From the NCBI GenBank assembly GCA_004366205.1, contig SIRW01000098.1, forward strand, positions 1 through 44,842: 44,842 nt of DNA. The letters are read 5' to 3'. The position numbers and the translations under genes are program-made. The DNA comes from Actinomycetota bacterium (GTDB taxonomy: Bacteria > Actinomycetota > Acidimicrobiia > Acidimicrobiales > CADCSY01). Within the stretch, counting starts at the first letter, position 1. Each line of letters opens with the position of its first letter. Shown one piece after another: positions 33,895 through 42,402 of this stretch. A model generated the notes under the pieces. It was not told the DNA's origin. It made no database searches and saw only the letters and a program-made list of their open reading frames with translations.

Positions 33895-36585
33895 GTGGCC
33901 ACGGTCCTGCTGCTCGACGGCTCCTCGCTGACGTACCGGGCGTTCTTCGCCCTGCCCGCCGACATGGCGACGGCGTCGGGGCAGGTCACCAACGCCGTGT
34001 TCGGCTTCACGTCGATGCTCATCAACCTGCTCCGGGACCACCAGCCCGACGCCATCGCCGTGGCCTGGGACCGGCCCGAGCCCACCTTCCGCCACGAGGC
34101 CGTCCCCACCTACAAGGAGCAGCGGGAGGAGGCGCCCGACATCCTCCGCCAGCAGCTGGGCCTGGTGCGCCAGGTGCTCGACGCCCTGCGGATCCGCCAG
34201 ATCGAGGTGCCCGGCTACGAGGCCGACGACATCATCGCCACGCTCGCCACGCAGGCCCGCGACCGGGGCGACACCGTGATCATCGTCACCGGCGACCGCG
34301 ACACCTACCAGCTGGTCGAGGACCCGTGCGTCAAGGTGCTCTACAACCGTCGGGGCGTGTCCGACTACGTGCTCTACGACGAGGCCGGCATCGAGGAGCG
34401 CACCGGCGTGCACCCCACCAGGTACGTGGAGTACGCGGCGCTGCGGGGCGACCCGTCCGACAACCTGCCCGGCGTCCCGGGCGTGGGGGAGAAGACGGCC
34501 GCCAAGCTCATCAACACCTACGGCGGGCTCGACGGCATCTTCGAGCACGTCGACGAGCAGACCCCCAAGCTGCGCGAGAACCTGGCGGCCCACGAGGCCC
34601 AGGTCCGCACCAACGCCGAGGTGATGGTGCTGCGGCGGGACCTCGAGCTCGACACGACGGTGGAGGACCTCACCCGCCAGCCCTTCGACCCCGAGGAGGT
34701 GCGCCAGGTCTTCAACTTCCTCGAGTTCCGGGCGCTCTACGACCGCCTGGCCGAGGCCGTCGGCGCCGACCTGCCCGCCGCCGAGCCCACCAGCACCCTC
34801 GACCCCGTCGTCGCCCACGAGGACGACACCGCCGGGGCGGTCGCCGCCCTCGAGGCGCTGGCCGGCGACCACGCCAGCCCGCTCGCCGTGGCCGCCGCCT
34901 GGTCTGGTGCGCCCGGGCGCAGCGACCTCGACGGCCTCGCCCTCGTCACCGACGCCGCCGGGGAGGGGGCGGTGTGGATCCCCGCCGGGACGCTCGCCGA
35001 CGAGCGGGTCACCGCCGCGCTGGCGGCGCTGGTCGGCGACGGCGGCCGCCCGGTCGTCACCCACCACGCCAAGGCCCTCATCCGCGGCCTGTGGCGGCTC
35101 GGGGTCGACCTGCGCACGCTGGAGCTCGACACCGAGCTCGCCGCCTACCTGCTCGACCCGGCCCAGCCCGCCTACCCCCTCGCCGACCTGCTGCCCCGCT
35201 ACACCGGCATCGACCTGGGCGCGGGGGGCGAGGCCGGCGCCACCGCCGCGGGCACGCTCGACCTCGACGGCACCGCCGCCGACGTCCCCGCCGACACCGC
35301 CCGCCACGCGCTGGCCGCCGCCCACCTCTACGCCGCGCTCGGCGACGCCCTCGACGCCCAGAACCTGCGCCGCCTCCACGACGAGGTCGAGCGCCCGCTC
35401 GTGCGGGTGCTGGCCCGCATGGAGGAGGTCGGGGTCGGCGTCGACGTCGAGTACCTGCGCCAGCTCAACGCCGAGCTGGCGGGGGAGTGCAGCCGCCTCG
35501 AGCGGGCGATCCAGGACGCGGCCGGCGTCGAGTTCAACGTGAACTCCACCCCGCAACTGCGGGAGGTGCTGTTCGACCGGCTCGGCCTCACCCCGCAGAA
35601 GAAGACCAAGACCGGGTTCTCCACCGACCACGCCAGCCTCGAGAAGCTCCTCGGCCAGCACCCCATCATCGAGCTGCTGCTGCGCTACCGCGAGGTCGAG
35701 AAGCTGCGCTCGACCTACGGCGAGGGCCTCGCCGCCGAGGTCGGCCCCGACGGGCGCATCCACGCCACGTTCAACCAGACCGTGGCCCGCACCGGCCGGC
35801 TCAGCTCCGACGCCCCCAACCTGCACAACATCCCGGTGCGCACCGAGGAGGGCCGCCGGTTCCGCCGGGCGTTCGTCCCCGCACCGGGGTTCGAGCTGCT
35901 GGTCGCCGACTACAACCAGATCGAGCTGCGGGTCATCGCCCACCTGGCCGAGGACCCGGGATTGATCGCCGCCTTCGAGTCCGGCGAGGACATCCACACC
36001 GCGACCGCGGCCCGGATCTTCGGCCTCGCCCCCGCGGATGTGCGCACCGAGCACCGGTCGAAGGCGAAGATGGTGTCCTACGGCCTCGCCTACGGCATGG
36101 AGGCCTACGGCCTGGGCCAGCGCCTGGGCATCCCCACCGAGGAGGCGGCCGAGATCCTGGGCGCCTACTTCGAGGCGTTCCCCAACGTGCGCGCCTACAT
36201 GGAGCGCACCGTGGCCGAGGCCCGGGAGCGGGGCTACACCGAGACCCTCATGGGTCGCCGCCGCCCGATCCCCGAGCTGTCGTCACCCAACTACCGGGTG
36301 CGCCAGGCGGGGGAGCGCCAGGCCATGAACGCGGGCATCCAGGGCCTGGCCGCCGACATCTTCAAGGTGGCGCTGGTGAACCTCGACGCCGCCCTCGAGG
36401 CCCGGGGCGCCGAGAGCCGGCTGATCCTGCAGGTGCACGACGAGGTGATCCTCGAGGTGCCGCCGGCTGAGCACGACGAGGTCGCCGAGCTCACCCGCAC
36501 GACCATGGCGACCGCCTGCGAGCTGCGGGTGCCCCTGGTCGTCAACCTCAGCTGGGGTGCGAGCTGGGCCGACGCCAAGGACTGA
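33895..36585 (+). CDS. polA: DNA polymerase I PolA
   Basis: The 896-residue enzyme fills gaps and removes RNA primers. Residues 1-295 are a 5'-nuclease domain (LLLDGSSLTYRAFFALP, AWDRPEPTFRHE, GYEADDIIATLA, VTGDRDTYQLV, LRGDPSDNLPGVPGVGEKTA). About 300-480 correspond to the 3'-5' exonuclease fold, but the usual metal-binding DTE motif is absent (ASPLAVAAAW), so proofreading is probably lost, as in Taq and mycobacterial PolA. The polymerase domain has motif A VADYNQIELR (D672; Asn replaces the usual Ser), the motif B region RSKAKMVSYGLAYGM and motif C QVHDEVILEV (H848-E850). GTG 33895 follows a TAACCT box. Confidence 0.97.
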   Translation: MATVLLLDGSSLTYRAFFALPADMATASGQVTNAVFGFTSMLINLLRDHQPDAIAVAWDRPEPTFRHEAVPTYKEQREEAPDILRQQLGLVRQVLDALRIRQIEVPGYEADDIIATLATQARDRGDTVIIVTGDRDTYQLVEDPCVKVLYNRRGVSDYVLYDEAGIEERTGVHPTRYVEYAALRGDPSDNLPGVPGVGEKTAAKLINTYGGLDGIFEHVDEQTPKLRENLAAHEAQVRTNAEVMVLRRDLELDTTVEDLTRQPFDPEEVRQVFNFLEFRALYDRLAEAVGADLPAAEPTSTLDPVVAHEDDTAGAVAALEALAGDHASPLAVAAAWSGAPGRSDLDGLALVTDAAGEGAVWIPAGTLADERVTAALAALVGDGGRPVVTHHAKALIRGLWRLGVDLRTLELDTELAAYLLDPAQPAYPLADLLPRYTGIDLGAGGEAGATAAGTLDLDGTAADVPADTARHALAAAHLYAALGDALDAQNLRRLHDEVERPLVRVLARMEEVGVGVDVEYLRQLNAELAGECSRLERAIQDAAGVEFNVNSTPQLREVLFDRLGLTPQKKTKTGFSTDHASLEKLLGQHPIIELLLRYREVEKLRSTYGEGLAAEVGPDGRIHATFNQTVARTGRLSSDAPNLHNIPVRTEEGRRFRRAFVPAPGFELLVADYNQIELRVIAHLAEDPGLIAAFESGEDIHTATAARIFGLAPADVRTEHRSKAKMVSYGLAYGMEAYGLGQRLGIPTEEAAEILGAYFEAFPNVRAYMERTVAEARERGYTETLMGRRRPIPELSSPNYRVRQAGERQAMNAGIQGLAADIFKVALVNLDAALEARGAESRLILQVHDEVILEVPPAEHDEVAELTRTTMATACELRVPLVVNLSWGASWADAKD

Positions 36586-36638
36586 CCTGAACCGCTCCGG
36601 TGCACCTCCCGGAGCCGGGGCGGGTCCATACTGGCGGC

Positions 36639-36830
36639 ATGGCCCACGAGTTCCGGCCGGGGCATCCGGTGCTCTTCTGGTCGTTCATCCTGCTGATGAT
36701 CTTCCTCATCTACTCAGGCGCCGCGGCCATGATCAACATCGACCAGTGCGGCGACCAGAAGAAGGCGTGGGCCGTCTGGCCGCCGGGCTGGGTCTGCGGC
36801 GCCGACCACAACGTCCAGCTCACCCGGTGA
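36639..36830 (+). CDS. Small membrane protein with two cysteines
   Basis: A 63-residue protein: polar start (AHEFRPGHP), one membrane segment (VLFWSFILLMIFLIYSGAAAM) and an outward-looking tail with two cysteines in ...DQCGDQKKAWAVWPPGWVCGAD. ATG 36639 has a CATACT box six bases upstream (36627-36632), again leaderless-type. The cysteines could form a disulfide outside the cell. It lies ten bases before the methyltransferase gene. No family recognised. Confidence 0.6.
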   Translation: MAHEFRPGHPVLFWSFILLMIFLIYSGAAAMINIDQCGDQKKAWAVWPPGWVCGADHNVQLTR

Positions 36831-36840
36831 GGGCGGGCCG

Positions 36841-37575
36841 GTGACCGATGGCGGCCGCTGGTTCGAGGCGGTCGCCGAGCACGCCGGTGCCGCCTACCTG
36901 CGCTACTCGTTCACCAAGGGCACCGAGCAGGAGGTCGCCTTCCTCGTCGAGGCCCTCGGCCTCGCGCCGGGCAGCCGGGTGCTCGATGTCGGGTGCGGCC
37001 CCGGCCGCCACGCCCACGCCCTGGCCCGCCGGGGGATCGAGGTCGTCGGCGTCGACGTCGCCGACCGCTTCGTGCGCCTCGCCGCCGCCGGGGCGCCGCC
37101 CGGCGCCCGCTTCGTGCGAGCCGACGCCCGCCGGCTCCCCGTCGCTCCCGCCTTCGACGCCGTGATCTCGCTGTGCCAGGGGGGGTTCGGCCTGCTCGGC
37201 GGGCCCGGCGCGCCCGTCGACGCCGACGGTGCCGCCCTCACCGAGATGGCCGGTGCCCTCCGCCCGGGCGGGCGGCTGGCGGTGAGCGCCTTCTCGGCGT
37301 ACTTCCAGCTGCGCTGGCTGGAGGACACCGACGCCTTCGACGCCGCCAGCGGCGTGAACCGCGAGCGCACCACCGTGAAGGACGAGGCCGGCGTCGACGC
37401 CTCCTTCGAGCTGTGGACCACGTGCTTCACGCCCCGCGAGCTGCGCCTGCTCGCCGCTGCCGCCGGTCTCGAGGTCGAGGCGGTGTGGTCGGTCACCCCC
37501 GGCGCCTACGCCTCCGAGCCGCCCACGATCGACCAGCCCGAGCTCCTCCTCCTCGCCCGCCGGCCGGTGTCCTGA
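36841..37575 (+). CDS. Class I SAM-dependent methyltransferase
   Basis: The 244-residue protein has the Rossmann methyltransferase motifs: SAM-binding VLDVGCGPGRHAHALARRGIEVVGVDVADRF, acidic loop ADARRLPVAPAFDAVISLCQGGFGLLG, and AGALRPGGRLAVSAFSAYFQLR. The tail (ELRLLAAAAGLEVEAVWSVTPGAYASEPPTIDQPELLLLARR) is typical of small-molecule methyltransferases. GTG 36841 starts the conserved domain correctly. The substrate is unknown. Confidence 0.85.
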   Translation: MTDGGRWFEAVAEHAGAAYLRYSFTKGTEQEVAFLVEALGLAPGSRVLDVGCGPGRHAHALARRGIEVVGVDVADRFVRLAAAGAPPGARFVRADARRLPVAPAFDAVISLCQGGFGLLGGPGAPVDADGAALTEMAGALRPGGRLAVSAFSAYFQLRWLEDTDAFDAASGVNRERTTVKDEAGVDASFELWTTCFTPRELRLLAAAAGLEVEAVWSVTPGAYASEPPTIDQPELLLLARRPVS

Positions 37576-37626
37576 GCGCCCCGCGGCGGTCCGCTGCCGA
37601 CCGTTCGTGTCCCGCAGAGGCGGTGG

Positions 37627-37632
37627 TAGCCT
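37627..37632 (+). promoter_or_regulatory. -10 box for rpsA
   Basis: TAGCCT with TTCGTG 17 bases upstream as a weak -35. The expected start site is about 37639-37640, giving a leader of about 94 bases. Confidence 0.42.
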
Positions 37633-37639
37633 TGACCCT

Positions 37640-37667
37640 CGGTGCCCGAGGACCGATTCGGGCACCG
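37640..37667 (+). promoter_or_regulatory. Hairpin at the predicted 5' end of the rpsA mRNA
   Basis: CGGTGCCCGA (37640-37649) pairs perfectly with TCGGGCACCG (37658-37667) across an eight-base loop. It would form the very first structure of the transcript, a possible stabiliser or a binding site for S1 autoregulation. Confidence 0.5.
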
Positions 37668-37732
37668 CGCCGCCGGTGAACAAGGCCGCGGGCCGGTCCG
37701 GCGAGCCCCATCCAAGGAGACAACCAACTTCC

Positions 37733-39118
37733 ATGTCCGACCAGACCCCTGCCCCCGAGCCTGCCGCGTCCAGCGACGCACCCGCCCCGAGCACCGGGGA
37801 GGTGAGCACGGAGCAGGAGGAGTACACACCCCGCCAGGTCGTCGCCGACGACCTCGGGGGCATGAGCTTCGACGAGGCGATCGCCGGCACGATGGTCGAC
37901 TTCGACGACGGCGACCTCGTCAGCGGCACCATCGTCAAGGTCGACAAGGACGAGGTCCTGCTCGACATCGGCTACAAGTCCGAGGGCGTCATTCCCTCGC
38001 GGGAGCTGTCGATCCGCAACGACGTCGACCCCAGCGAGGTCGTGTCGGTCGGCGACCAGGTTGAGGCGCTCGTGCTCCAGAAGGAGGACAAGGAGGGCCG
38101 GCTCGTCCTGTCCAAGAAGCGGGCTCAGTACGAGCGGGCGTGGGGGACGATCGAGGAGATCAAGGAGCGCGACGGGGTCGTCAAGGGCCCGGTCATCGAG
38201 GTCGTGAAGGGCGGGCTCATCCTCGACATCGGGCTGCGGGGCTTCCTGCCCGCCAGCCTGGTCGAGCTGCGCCGCGTCCGGGACCTGCAGCCCTACGTGG
38301 GCCGGGTGCTCGAGGCCAAGATCATCGAGCTCGACAAGAACCGCAACAACGTGGTGCTCAGCCGCCGGGCGTGGCTGGAGGAGACGCAGAAGGAGCAGCG
38401 CGAGGAGTTCCTCGCCAACCTCAAGCCCGGCGAGATCCGCAAGGGTGTCGTGTCGTCGGTCGTGAACTTCGGCGCGTTCGTCGACCTCGGCGGCATGGAC
38501 GGCCTCGTGCACGTGTCCGAGCTGTCGTGGAAGCACGTCGACCATCCCGGCTCGGTCGTGCAGGTCGGCGACGAGATCGAGGTGCAGGTGCTCGACGTCG
38601 ACTACGACAAGGAGCGCATCAGCCTGTCGCTCAAGGCCACCCAGCAGGACCCGTGGCAGGAGTTCGCCACCACCCACCAGGTGGGCGAGCTCGTCTACGG
38701 GCGGGTCACCAAGCTGGTGCCCTTCGGTGCGTTCGTGCAGGTCGGTGAGGGCATCGAGGGCCTGGTGCACATCTCGGAGATGAGCGAGCACCACGTGGAC
38801 CTGCCCGAGCAGGTGGTGACCCCCGGCGAGGAGCTGTGGGTGAAGATCATCGACCTCGACCTGCAGCGCCGGCGCATCAGCCTGTCGATCAAGCAGGCCG
38901 CCGAGGGCGGGGTCGTGGCCGCCGAGTACCAGGAGCACTTCGGCGAGCACACCTTCGACGAGGAGGGCCGCTACGTCGGGCCGGAGGCCACCACCGACCC
39001 CGACGTCGAGCGGGCCTGGGCCGAGTACTACGAGCAGCAGGAGGCCGGGACGGGCCCGGCGGCGCCCGCCGCCGAGGACCCCACCCCCGAGGCCGGCGAG
39101 CAGCAGCCCCCCGCCTGA
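37733..39118 (+). CDS. rpsA: Ribosomal protein S1 RpsA
   Basis: The 461-residue protein has four S1 RNA-binding repeats at about 60-130 (DLVSGTIVKVDKDEVLLDIGYKSEGVIP), 148-213 (VKGGLILDIGLRGFLPASLVE), 232-300 (RKGVVSSVVNFGAFVDLGGMDGLVHVSEL) and 318-386 (VYGRVTKLVPFGAFVQVGEGIEGLVHISEM), flanked by acidic Ala/Pro-rich tails. Four repeats is the actinobacterial size, shorter than the six of E. coli. ATG 37733 follows AAGGAGA at 37714-37720, with a spacing of 12 bases that is long for a Shine-Dalgarno. It carries its own promoter and leader hairpin. Upstream polA and pdtaR match the mycobacterial order. Confidence 0.97.
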   Translation: MSDQTPAPEPAASSDAPAPSTGEVSTEQEEYTPRQVVADDLGGMSFDEAIAGTMVDFDDGDLVSGTIVKVDKDEVLLDIGYKSEGVIPSRELSIRNDVDPSEVVSVGDQVEALVLQKEDKEGRLVLSKKRAQYERAWGTIEEIKERDGVVKGPVIEVVKGGLILDIGLRGFLPASLVELRRVRDLQPYVGRVLEAKIIELDKNRNNVVLSRRAWLEETQKEQREEFLANLKPGEIRKGVVSSVVNFGAFVDLGGMDGLVHVSELSWKHVDHPGSVVQVGDEIEVQVLDVDYDKERISLSLKATQQDPWQEFATTHQVGELVYGRVTKLVPFGAFVQVGEGIEGLVHISEMSEHHVDLPEQVVTPGEELWVKIIDLDLQRRRISLSIKQAAEGGVVAAEYQEHFGEHTFDEEGRYVGPEATTDPDVERAWAEYYEQQEAGTGPAAPAAEDPTPEAGEQQPPA

Positions 39119-39126
39119 CCGGCCCG

Positions 39127-39142
39127 CCCGCCTCGCGGCGGG
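39127..39142. terminator. Hairpin between convergent rpsA and the 39144 gene
   Basis: CCCGCC, loop TCGC, GGCGGG lies nine bases after the rpsA stop and next to the stop of the minus-strand gene. There is no T-run, so it is only a candidate bidirectional terminator. Confidence 0.42.
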
Positions 39143-39143
39143 A

Positions 39144-39515
39144 TCAGAGCTGCAGGTTCGCCGTCATCGCCGCCACCAGCGTGACCGTCATGGCGATGAT
39201 GCCGATCATGATCGTGCGGGTGTGCTTGGTGAGCTCCAGGTAGACCTGCCCGAGGTTGTCGTGGAGCGCCACCGAGAACTCGGTGCGCAGCTCCCGGATC
39301 GCATCGACCTGCTCGGCGATCGCGGCCCGTAGCTGGGCGCCTTGTTCGGCCATCTCGGCTCGTAGCAGGGCGGTCTGCTGGTCGAGCATGGGCTTGGTCA
39401 CGTCGTCGGGCCGGCGGTCGGTCATGGCGTCGACCAGTTCCTGGGCGAGCTGCGGCGTGAGCAGCTCGTCCAGGCGCCGCCGCAACTCGGGACCGATCGG
39501 ATCATCGATGGACAT
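39144..39515 (-). CDS. Coiled-coil protein with C-terminal membrane anchor
   Basis: The 123-residue protein begins with a helical region (GPELRRRLDELLTPQLAQELVDAMTD), continues as coiled coil (DQQTALLRAEMAEQGAQLRAAIAEQVDAIRELRTEFSVAL) and ends in a membrane segment (TRTIMIGIIAMTVTLVAAMTANL). The shape resembles DUF1640/CCDC90-type anchored coiled coils, but the sequence match is weak. ATG 39515 is chosen because GAGGAG stands seven bases upstream; a TTG at 39542 is an unlikely alternative. Role unknown. Confidence 0.65.
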   Translation of the reverse strand: MSIDDPIGPELRRRLDELLTPQLAQELVDAMTDRRPDDVTKPMLDQQTALLRAEMAEQGAQLRAAIAEQVDAIRELRTEFSVALHDNLGQVYLELTKHTRTIMIGIIAMTVTLVAAMTANLQL

Positions 39516-39542
39516 CTTCCACTCCTCGTCGTCGAGGGTCAA

Positions 39543-39995
39543 CGAAGGGGGAAGTGGGACCGAGCGTAGCCACGGGGCCGCAGATGTACCGTTCCCAACC
39601 CCTCACCTCGACCGACGAGACAGCACGCCCGACGGCGAAGTCGATGAGCGGGCTGGGCCGAGGCCCTCGCCGCCGGCGTGGCCCCACCCGTCATCCTGGA
39701 GGCCACGCACGAGCGGGTGCTCGAGATCGTCCGCCTGGACGACCTCGTCTCCTACCGCGCACCCGCCGACCGCTGAGGCCCGGTCACGCCCGAGCCCCTG
39801 TGCGCGGGTGGTGCTCCTGGTCACCGGTGACCGCCAGTGCAACCCGGAAGCGGGTTCGGCGGAGCGTTGACAGCGGGCCATGCACCGAGTGGCCTGCTTC
39901 GCTCAATTTCGGGTGGTCACCCTTGCTTGTTCTCAAGGACAAGTGTCGGCACGCCGTAAGAGCGCCACCAAGTTTCGCGAGGGGCCGATGAGGAG
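39543..39995. other. Gene-poor stretch with a short gene remnant and two palindromes
   Basis: No intact gene is visible. Bases 39648-39776 on the plus strand keep a short readable piece (ALAAGVAPPVILEATHERV, then LEIVRLDDLVSYRAPADR and a stop) that resembles the end of a STAS-like or small regulatory protein but has a stop codon just before it, so it is probably a remnant. Two palindromes follow: GGTCACCGGTGACC at 39819-39832 and CTTGTTCTCAAGGACAAG at 39925-39942 (one mismatched pair). The second lies about 60 bases before the Tad-type genes and may be part of their control region. Confidence 0.5.
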
Positions 39996-40001
39996 GTGAG
40001 C

Positions 40002-40511
40002 GTGCGTGCTCGGTGGAGGGTTCGACGTCGTGGCGAGGAGGGCGTGGCGCTCGTCGAGATGGCGGTCATCGCGCCCGTCTTCTTCATGCTGGTCTTCGGG
40101 ATGCTCTCCGGCGGCCTGCTCTACAACCAGAAGCTGCAGCTGAGCCACGCCGCCCGGGAGGGCGCCCGCCACGCCGCAGCCCTCTCCGAGGCGCAGGCCT
40201 TCGCGAGCGGCAACTGGGTCGAGAACGTCCGCAGCGTCGTCATCCAGCGATCGAACGGTGAGCTCACCGCCGCCCAGGTGTGCGTGGCGCTCGTCCAGGG
40301 CGTCCAGCCCACCGTCGTGACCACCACGACGGGAACGGTCACCACCCAGCACTCCACCAACGGCACGCAGCCCTGCTACGACGACAGCGCCGGCGGGCAG
40401 TCACAGAAGCGGGTGCAGGTCCAGGTACGCAAGCCCGGGACGCTCGACGTCGTGTTCTTCCGGTACCCGGTCGACCTGACCGCCCGATCCAACGCCCGCC
40501 ATGAGTTCTGA
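40002..40511 (+). CDS. TadE-like pilus assembly protein
   Basis: The 169-residue protein has the TadE signature: a short basic N-terminus, then EEGVALVEMAVIAPVFFMLVFGMLSGGLLYNQKLQLSHAAREGARHAA, a type IV pilin-like hydrophobic helix with the conserved Glu. A Thr-rich, cysteine-containing exported domain follows. It would sit in the cytoplasmic membrane as a minor pseudopilin of a Tad/Flp system. GTG 40002 is preferred over GTG 39996 because AGGAGG at 39991-39996 needs spacing. It overlaps the start of the next Tad-type gene. No tadA/B/C, flp or prepilin peptidase genes are in the window. Confidence 0.82.
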   Translation: MRARWRVRRRGEEGVALVEMAVIAPVFFMLVFGMLSGGLLYNQKLQLSHAAREGARHAAALSEAQAFASGNWVENVRSVVIQRSNGELTAAQVCVALVQGVQPTVVTTTTGTVTTQHSTNGTQPCYDDSAGGQSQKRVQVQVRKPGTLDVVFFRYPVDLTARSNARHEF

Positions 40512-40564
40512 GCGGCGTCCTCGGCAGCGTCCCTCCGGCGCGGTCTTGCCCGAGGCCGGCGACG

Positions 40565-42370
40565 GTGAGCGGGGTGCGTTCATCGGTGCTGTGGGCGCTC
40601 ATGCTGGTCGGGCTGGTCACGATGATGGCCGTCGTCGTCGACCTGGGGCACCTGCGGGAGGCCAAGGCCACGACCCAGGGCGTCGCCGATCTGGCCGCCC
40701 TCGCCGCCGGCGAGCGCATGTCGACCCAGCACCCCGACCCCCGGGCCGCCTGCCAGGACGCCGTCGGGTTCATCCGCATGAACCTGAGCGACCTGCCGAC
40801 GGCGGCCTCCGTGCCCTGCGCGAACCTGCCAGCCACCTGCTCGGCCGCGACCGCCAAGACCGTCGTGCACGACAACGGGACGGCCGGCCGCTACCGCATC
40901 GAGATCACCTATCCCGTGCCCGACGCCGACATCCTCGACGGCCGCACCGCCACCGGTCTCCGCAAGGACGACGGCCAACAGTGCGACCGCGTCGGCGTGG
41001 CCGTGCGCCGCACGAACGAGGGGTACTTCAGCGGCGCGATCGGCGTCAACGAGCTGTCGGCCAAGGCCAACGCCGTCGCCCGCCGCAGCGCGCCCGGGGG
41101 CCGCCGGGTGCCGAACCTGTGGCTGCTCGATCCCACCGGGTGTCCGGTCCTCAGCACCCAGGGCAACTCTGCCTTGCACGTGGGGACGAGCACGCACGCC
41201 GGCCTCATCACCATCGACTCCGACGGCTCGGAGTGCGGTGGCAACAGCTACACCCTGAGCGCCGGTGGCAGCAGCCGGGTGCGGGTCCACCCCATCGACC
41301 CGGCCCCGGGCGCCACGGCGGGGGAGATCGGCCTGTTCGCCATGCGCCCCGGGCAGCGCACGTGCGCCGAGGGCAACCTGCGCGCCTGCAACCCCAGCCA
41401 GATCGGCGCCAACGCCAACGTGTGGCCGCAGCCCGGCCGCCGGGAGGAGCGGGCGACCCGGGCGATCGTCGACCACCGGTACAACTGCCGCTCGAGCTCG
41501 CCCGCGACCTGGCACAGCGCCACCCAGCAATACGCCCCCTATCCCGAGGGCATGGCCGCCAGCATCCCCCGCATCCCGATGGCGAACTGCACCGATCCGC
41601 AGGGCAAGCCGTTCGTCGACCAGCTCCGCCAGGCGGTCGGCACCACGGGGAGGCCCACCGGCTTCCAGCGCTGGACCCAGACCGACGCCGCCGGCCTGCC
41701 CCGGTACAGCTGCCAGAACCCCGTCGTGCCGGCGGAGCTGCCGGGCAACTGGTGGATCGACTGCCCCGGCGGCCTCAGCATCGGCAGCGGCACCCTCAAC
41801 TTCACGGGCGGCAACATCGTGTTCGACGGTGACCTCACGATGAACGGCGGGCTCCTGCGGGTCAACAGCAACGCCACGACCGTCCCGGCGATCCTCAACC
41901 GTGTCCTCTCCGCCGAGTGCCTCGGATCGATCAGCGGCTGCCTCACCAGCTCGAGCCCCCGTGCGGCGTGGGTGTACTTCCGCAACGGCAGCATCCGCTT
42001 CTCGAGCAACCCCGTGCTCGAGGTCAACAGAGCTGCGGTCATCCAGGACGGCGGCATCCTGCGCATGAGCGGCCAGGCCCCGCCCCGGTGGACGGCCCCC
42101 ACCGAGGGTCCGTTCCGGGGTCTGGGGCTCTGGTCGGAGCGGGTCGACAGCGGCTACCTGATCAACGGCGGGTCGGGCATGCAGCTCGACGGCGTGTTCT
42201 TCACCCCGCACGCCACGTTCACGGTCAACGGTGGCGGCGGCCTGCTCCCGCAGAAGGCGCAGTTCATCTCCTACCGCCTGGAGCTCGCCGGCGGCGGCAC
42301 CCTCACCCTCGAGCCCGATCTCGCCAACCAGATCCCCCTGCCCGCGCCGCCCGCCGGCCTCATCCGCTGA
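40565..42370 (+). CDS. Tad/TadG-like exported protein with beta-rich C-terminus, probable 5' frameshift
   Basis: The intact frame from GTG 40565 gives 601 residues. It starts with a hydrophobic helix and VVVDLGHLREAKATTQGVADLAALAAGE, the hallmark of TadG-like pilus proteins. The C-terminal half (about 400-601) is rich in Gly, Asn and Ser with repeated short strands (GGLSIGSGTLNFTGGNIVFDGDLTMNGG), like a right-handed beta-helix or surface-exposed fibre. An upstream frame begins at ATG 40501, overlapping the TadE stop, and reads GERGAFIGAV, which would join perfectly to ALMLVGLVTMMAVVVDLGH if one G were removed at about 40604-40606. The true product is therefore probably 622 residues. Confidence 0.75.
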   Translation: MSGVRSSVLWALMLVGLVTMMAVVVDLGHLREAKATTQGVADLAALAAGERMSTQHPDPRAACQDAVGFIRMNLSDLPTAASVPCANLPATCSAATAKTVVHDNGTAGRYRIEITYPVPDADILDGRTATGLRKDDGQQCDRVGVAVRRTNEGYFSGAIGVNELSAKANAVARRSAPGGRRVPNLWLLDPTGCPVLSTQGNSALHVGTSTHAGLITIDSDGSECGGNSYTLSAGGSSRVRVHPIDPAPGATAGEIGLFAMRPGQRTCAEGNLRACNPSQIGANANVWPQPGRREERATRAIVDHRYNCRSSSPATWHSATQQYAPYPEGMAASIPRIPMANCTDPQGKPFVDQLRQAVGTTGRPTGFQRWTQTDAAGLPRYSCQNPVVPAELPGNWWIDCPGGLSIGSGTLNFTGGNIVFDGDLTMNGGLLRVNSNATTVPAILNRVLSAECLGSISGCLTSSSPRAAWVYFRNGSIRFSSNPVLEVNRAAVIQDGGILRMSGQAPPRWTAPTEGPFRGLGLWSERVDSGYLINGGSGMQLDGVFFTPHATFTVNGGGGLLPQKAQFISYRLELAGGGTLTLEPDLANQIPLPAPPAGLIR

Positions 42371-42402
42371 CCCGGTCCACCCCGCACACAGGAGTCCGAG
42401 CC

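Noticed and set aside
33634-36054. 806-codon minus-strand frame opposite polA
   Set aside because: Low-complexity Gly/Val/Glu-rich antisense of polA with no domain; polA has all its motifs on the plus strand.
39648-39776. Intact small regulatory gene in the gene-poor stretch
   Set aside because: A stop codon (39645-39647) precedes the readable segment and no start or ribosome site fits; it is listed only as a remnant.
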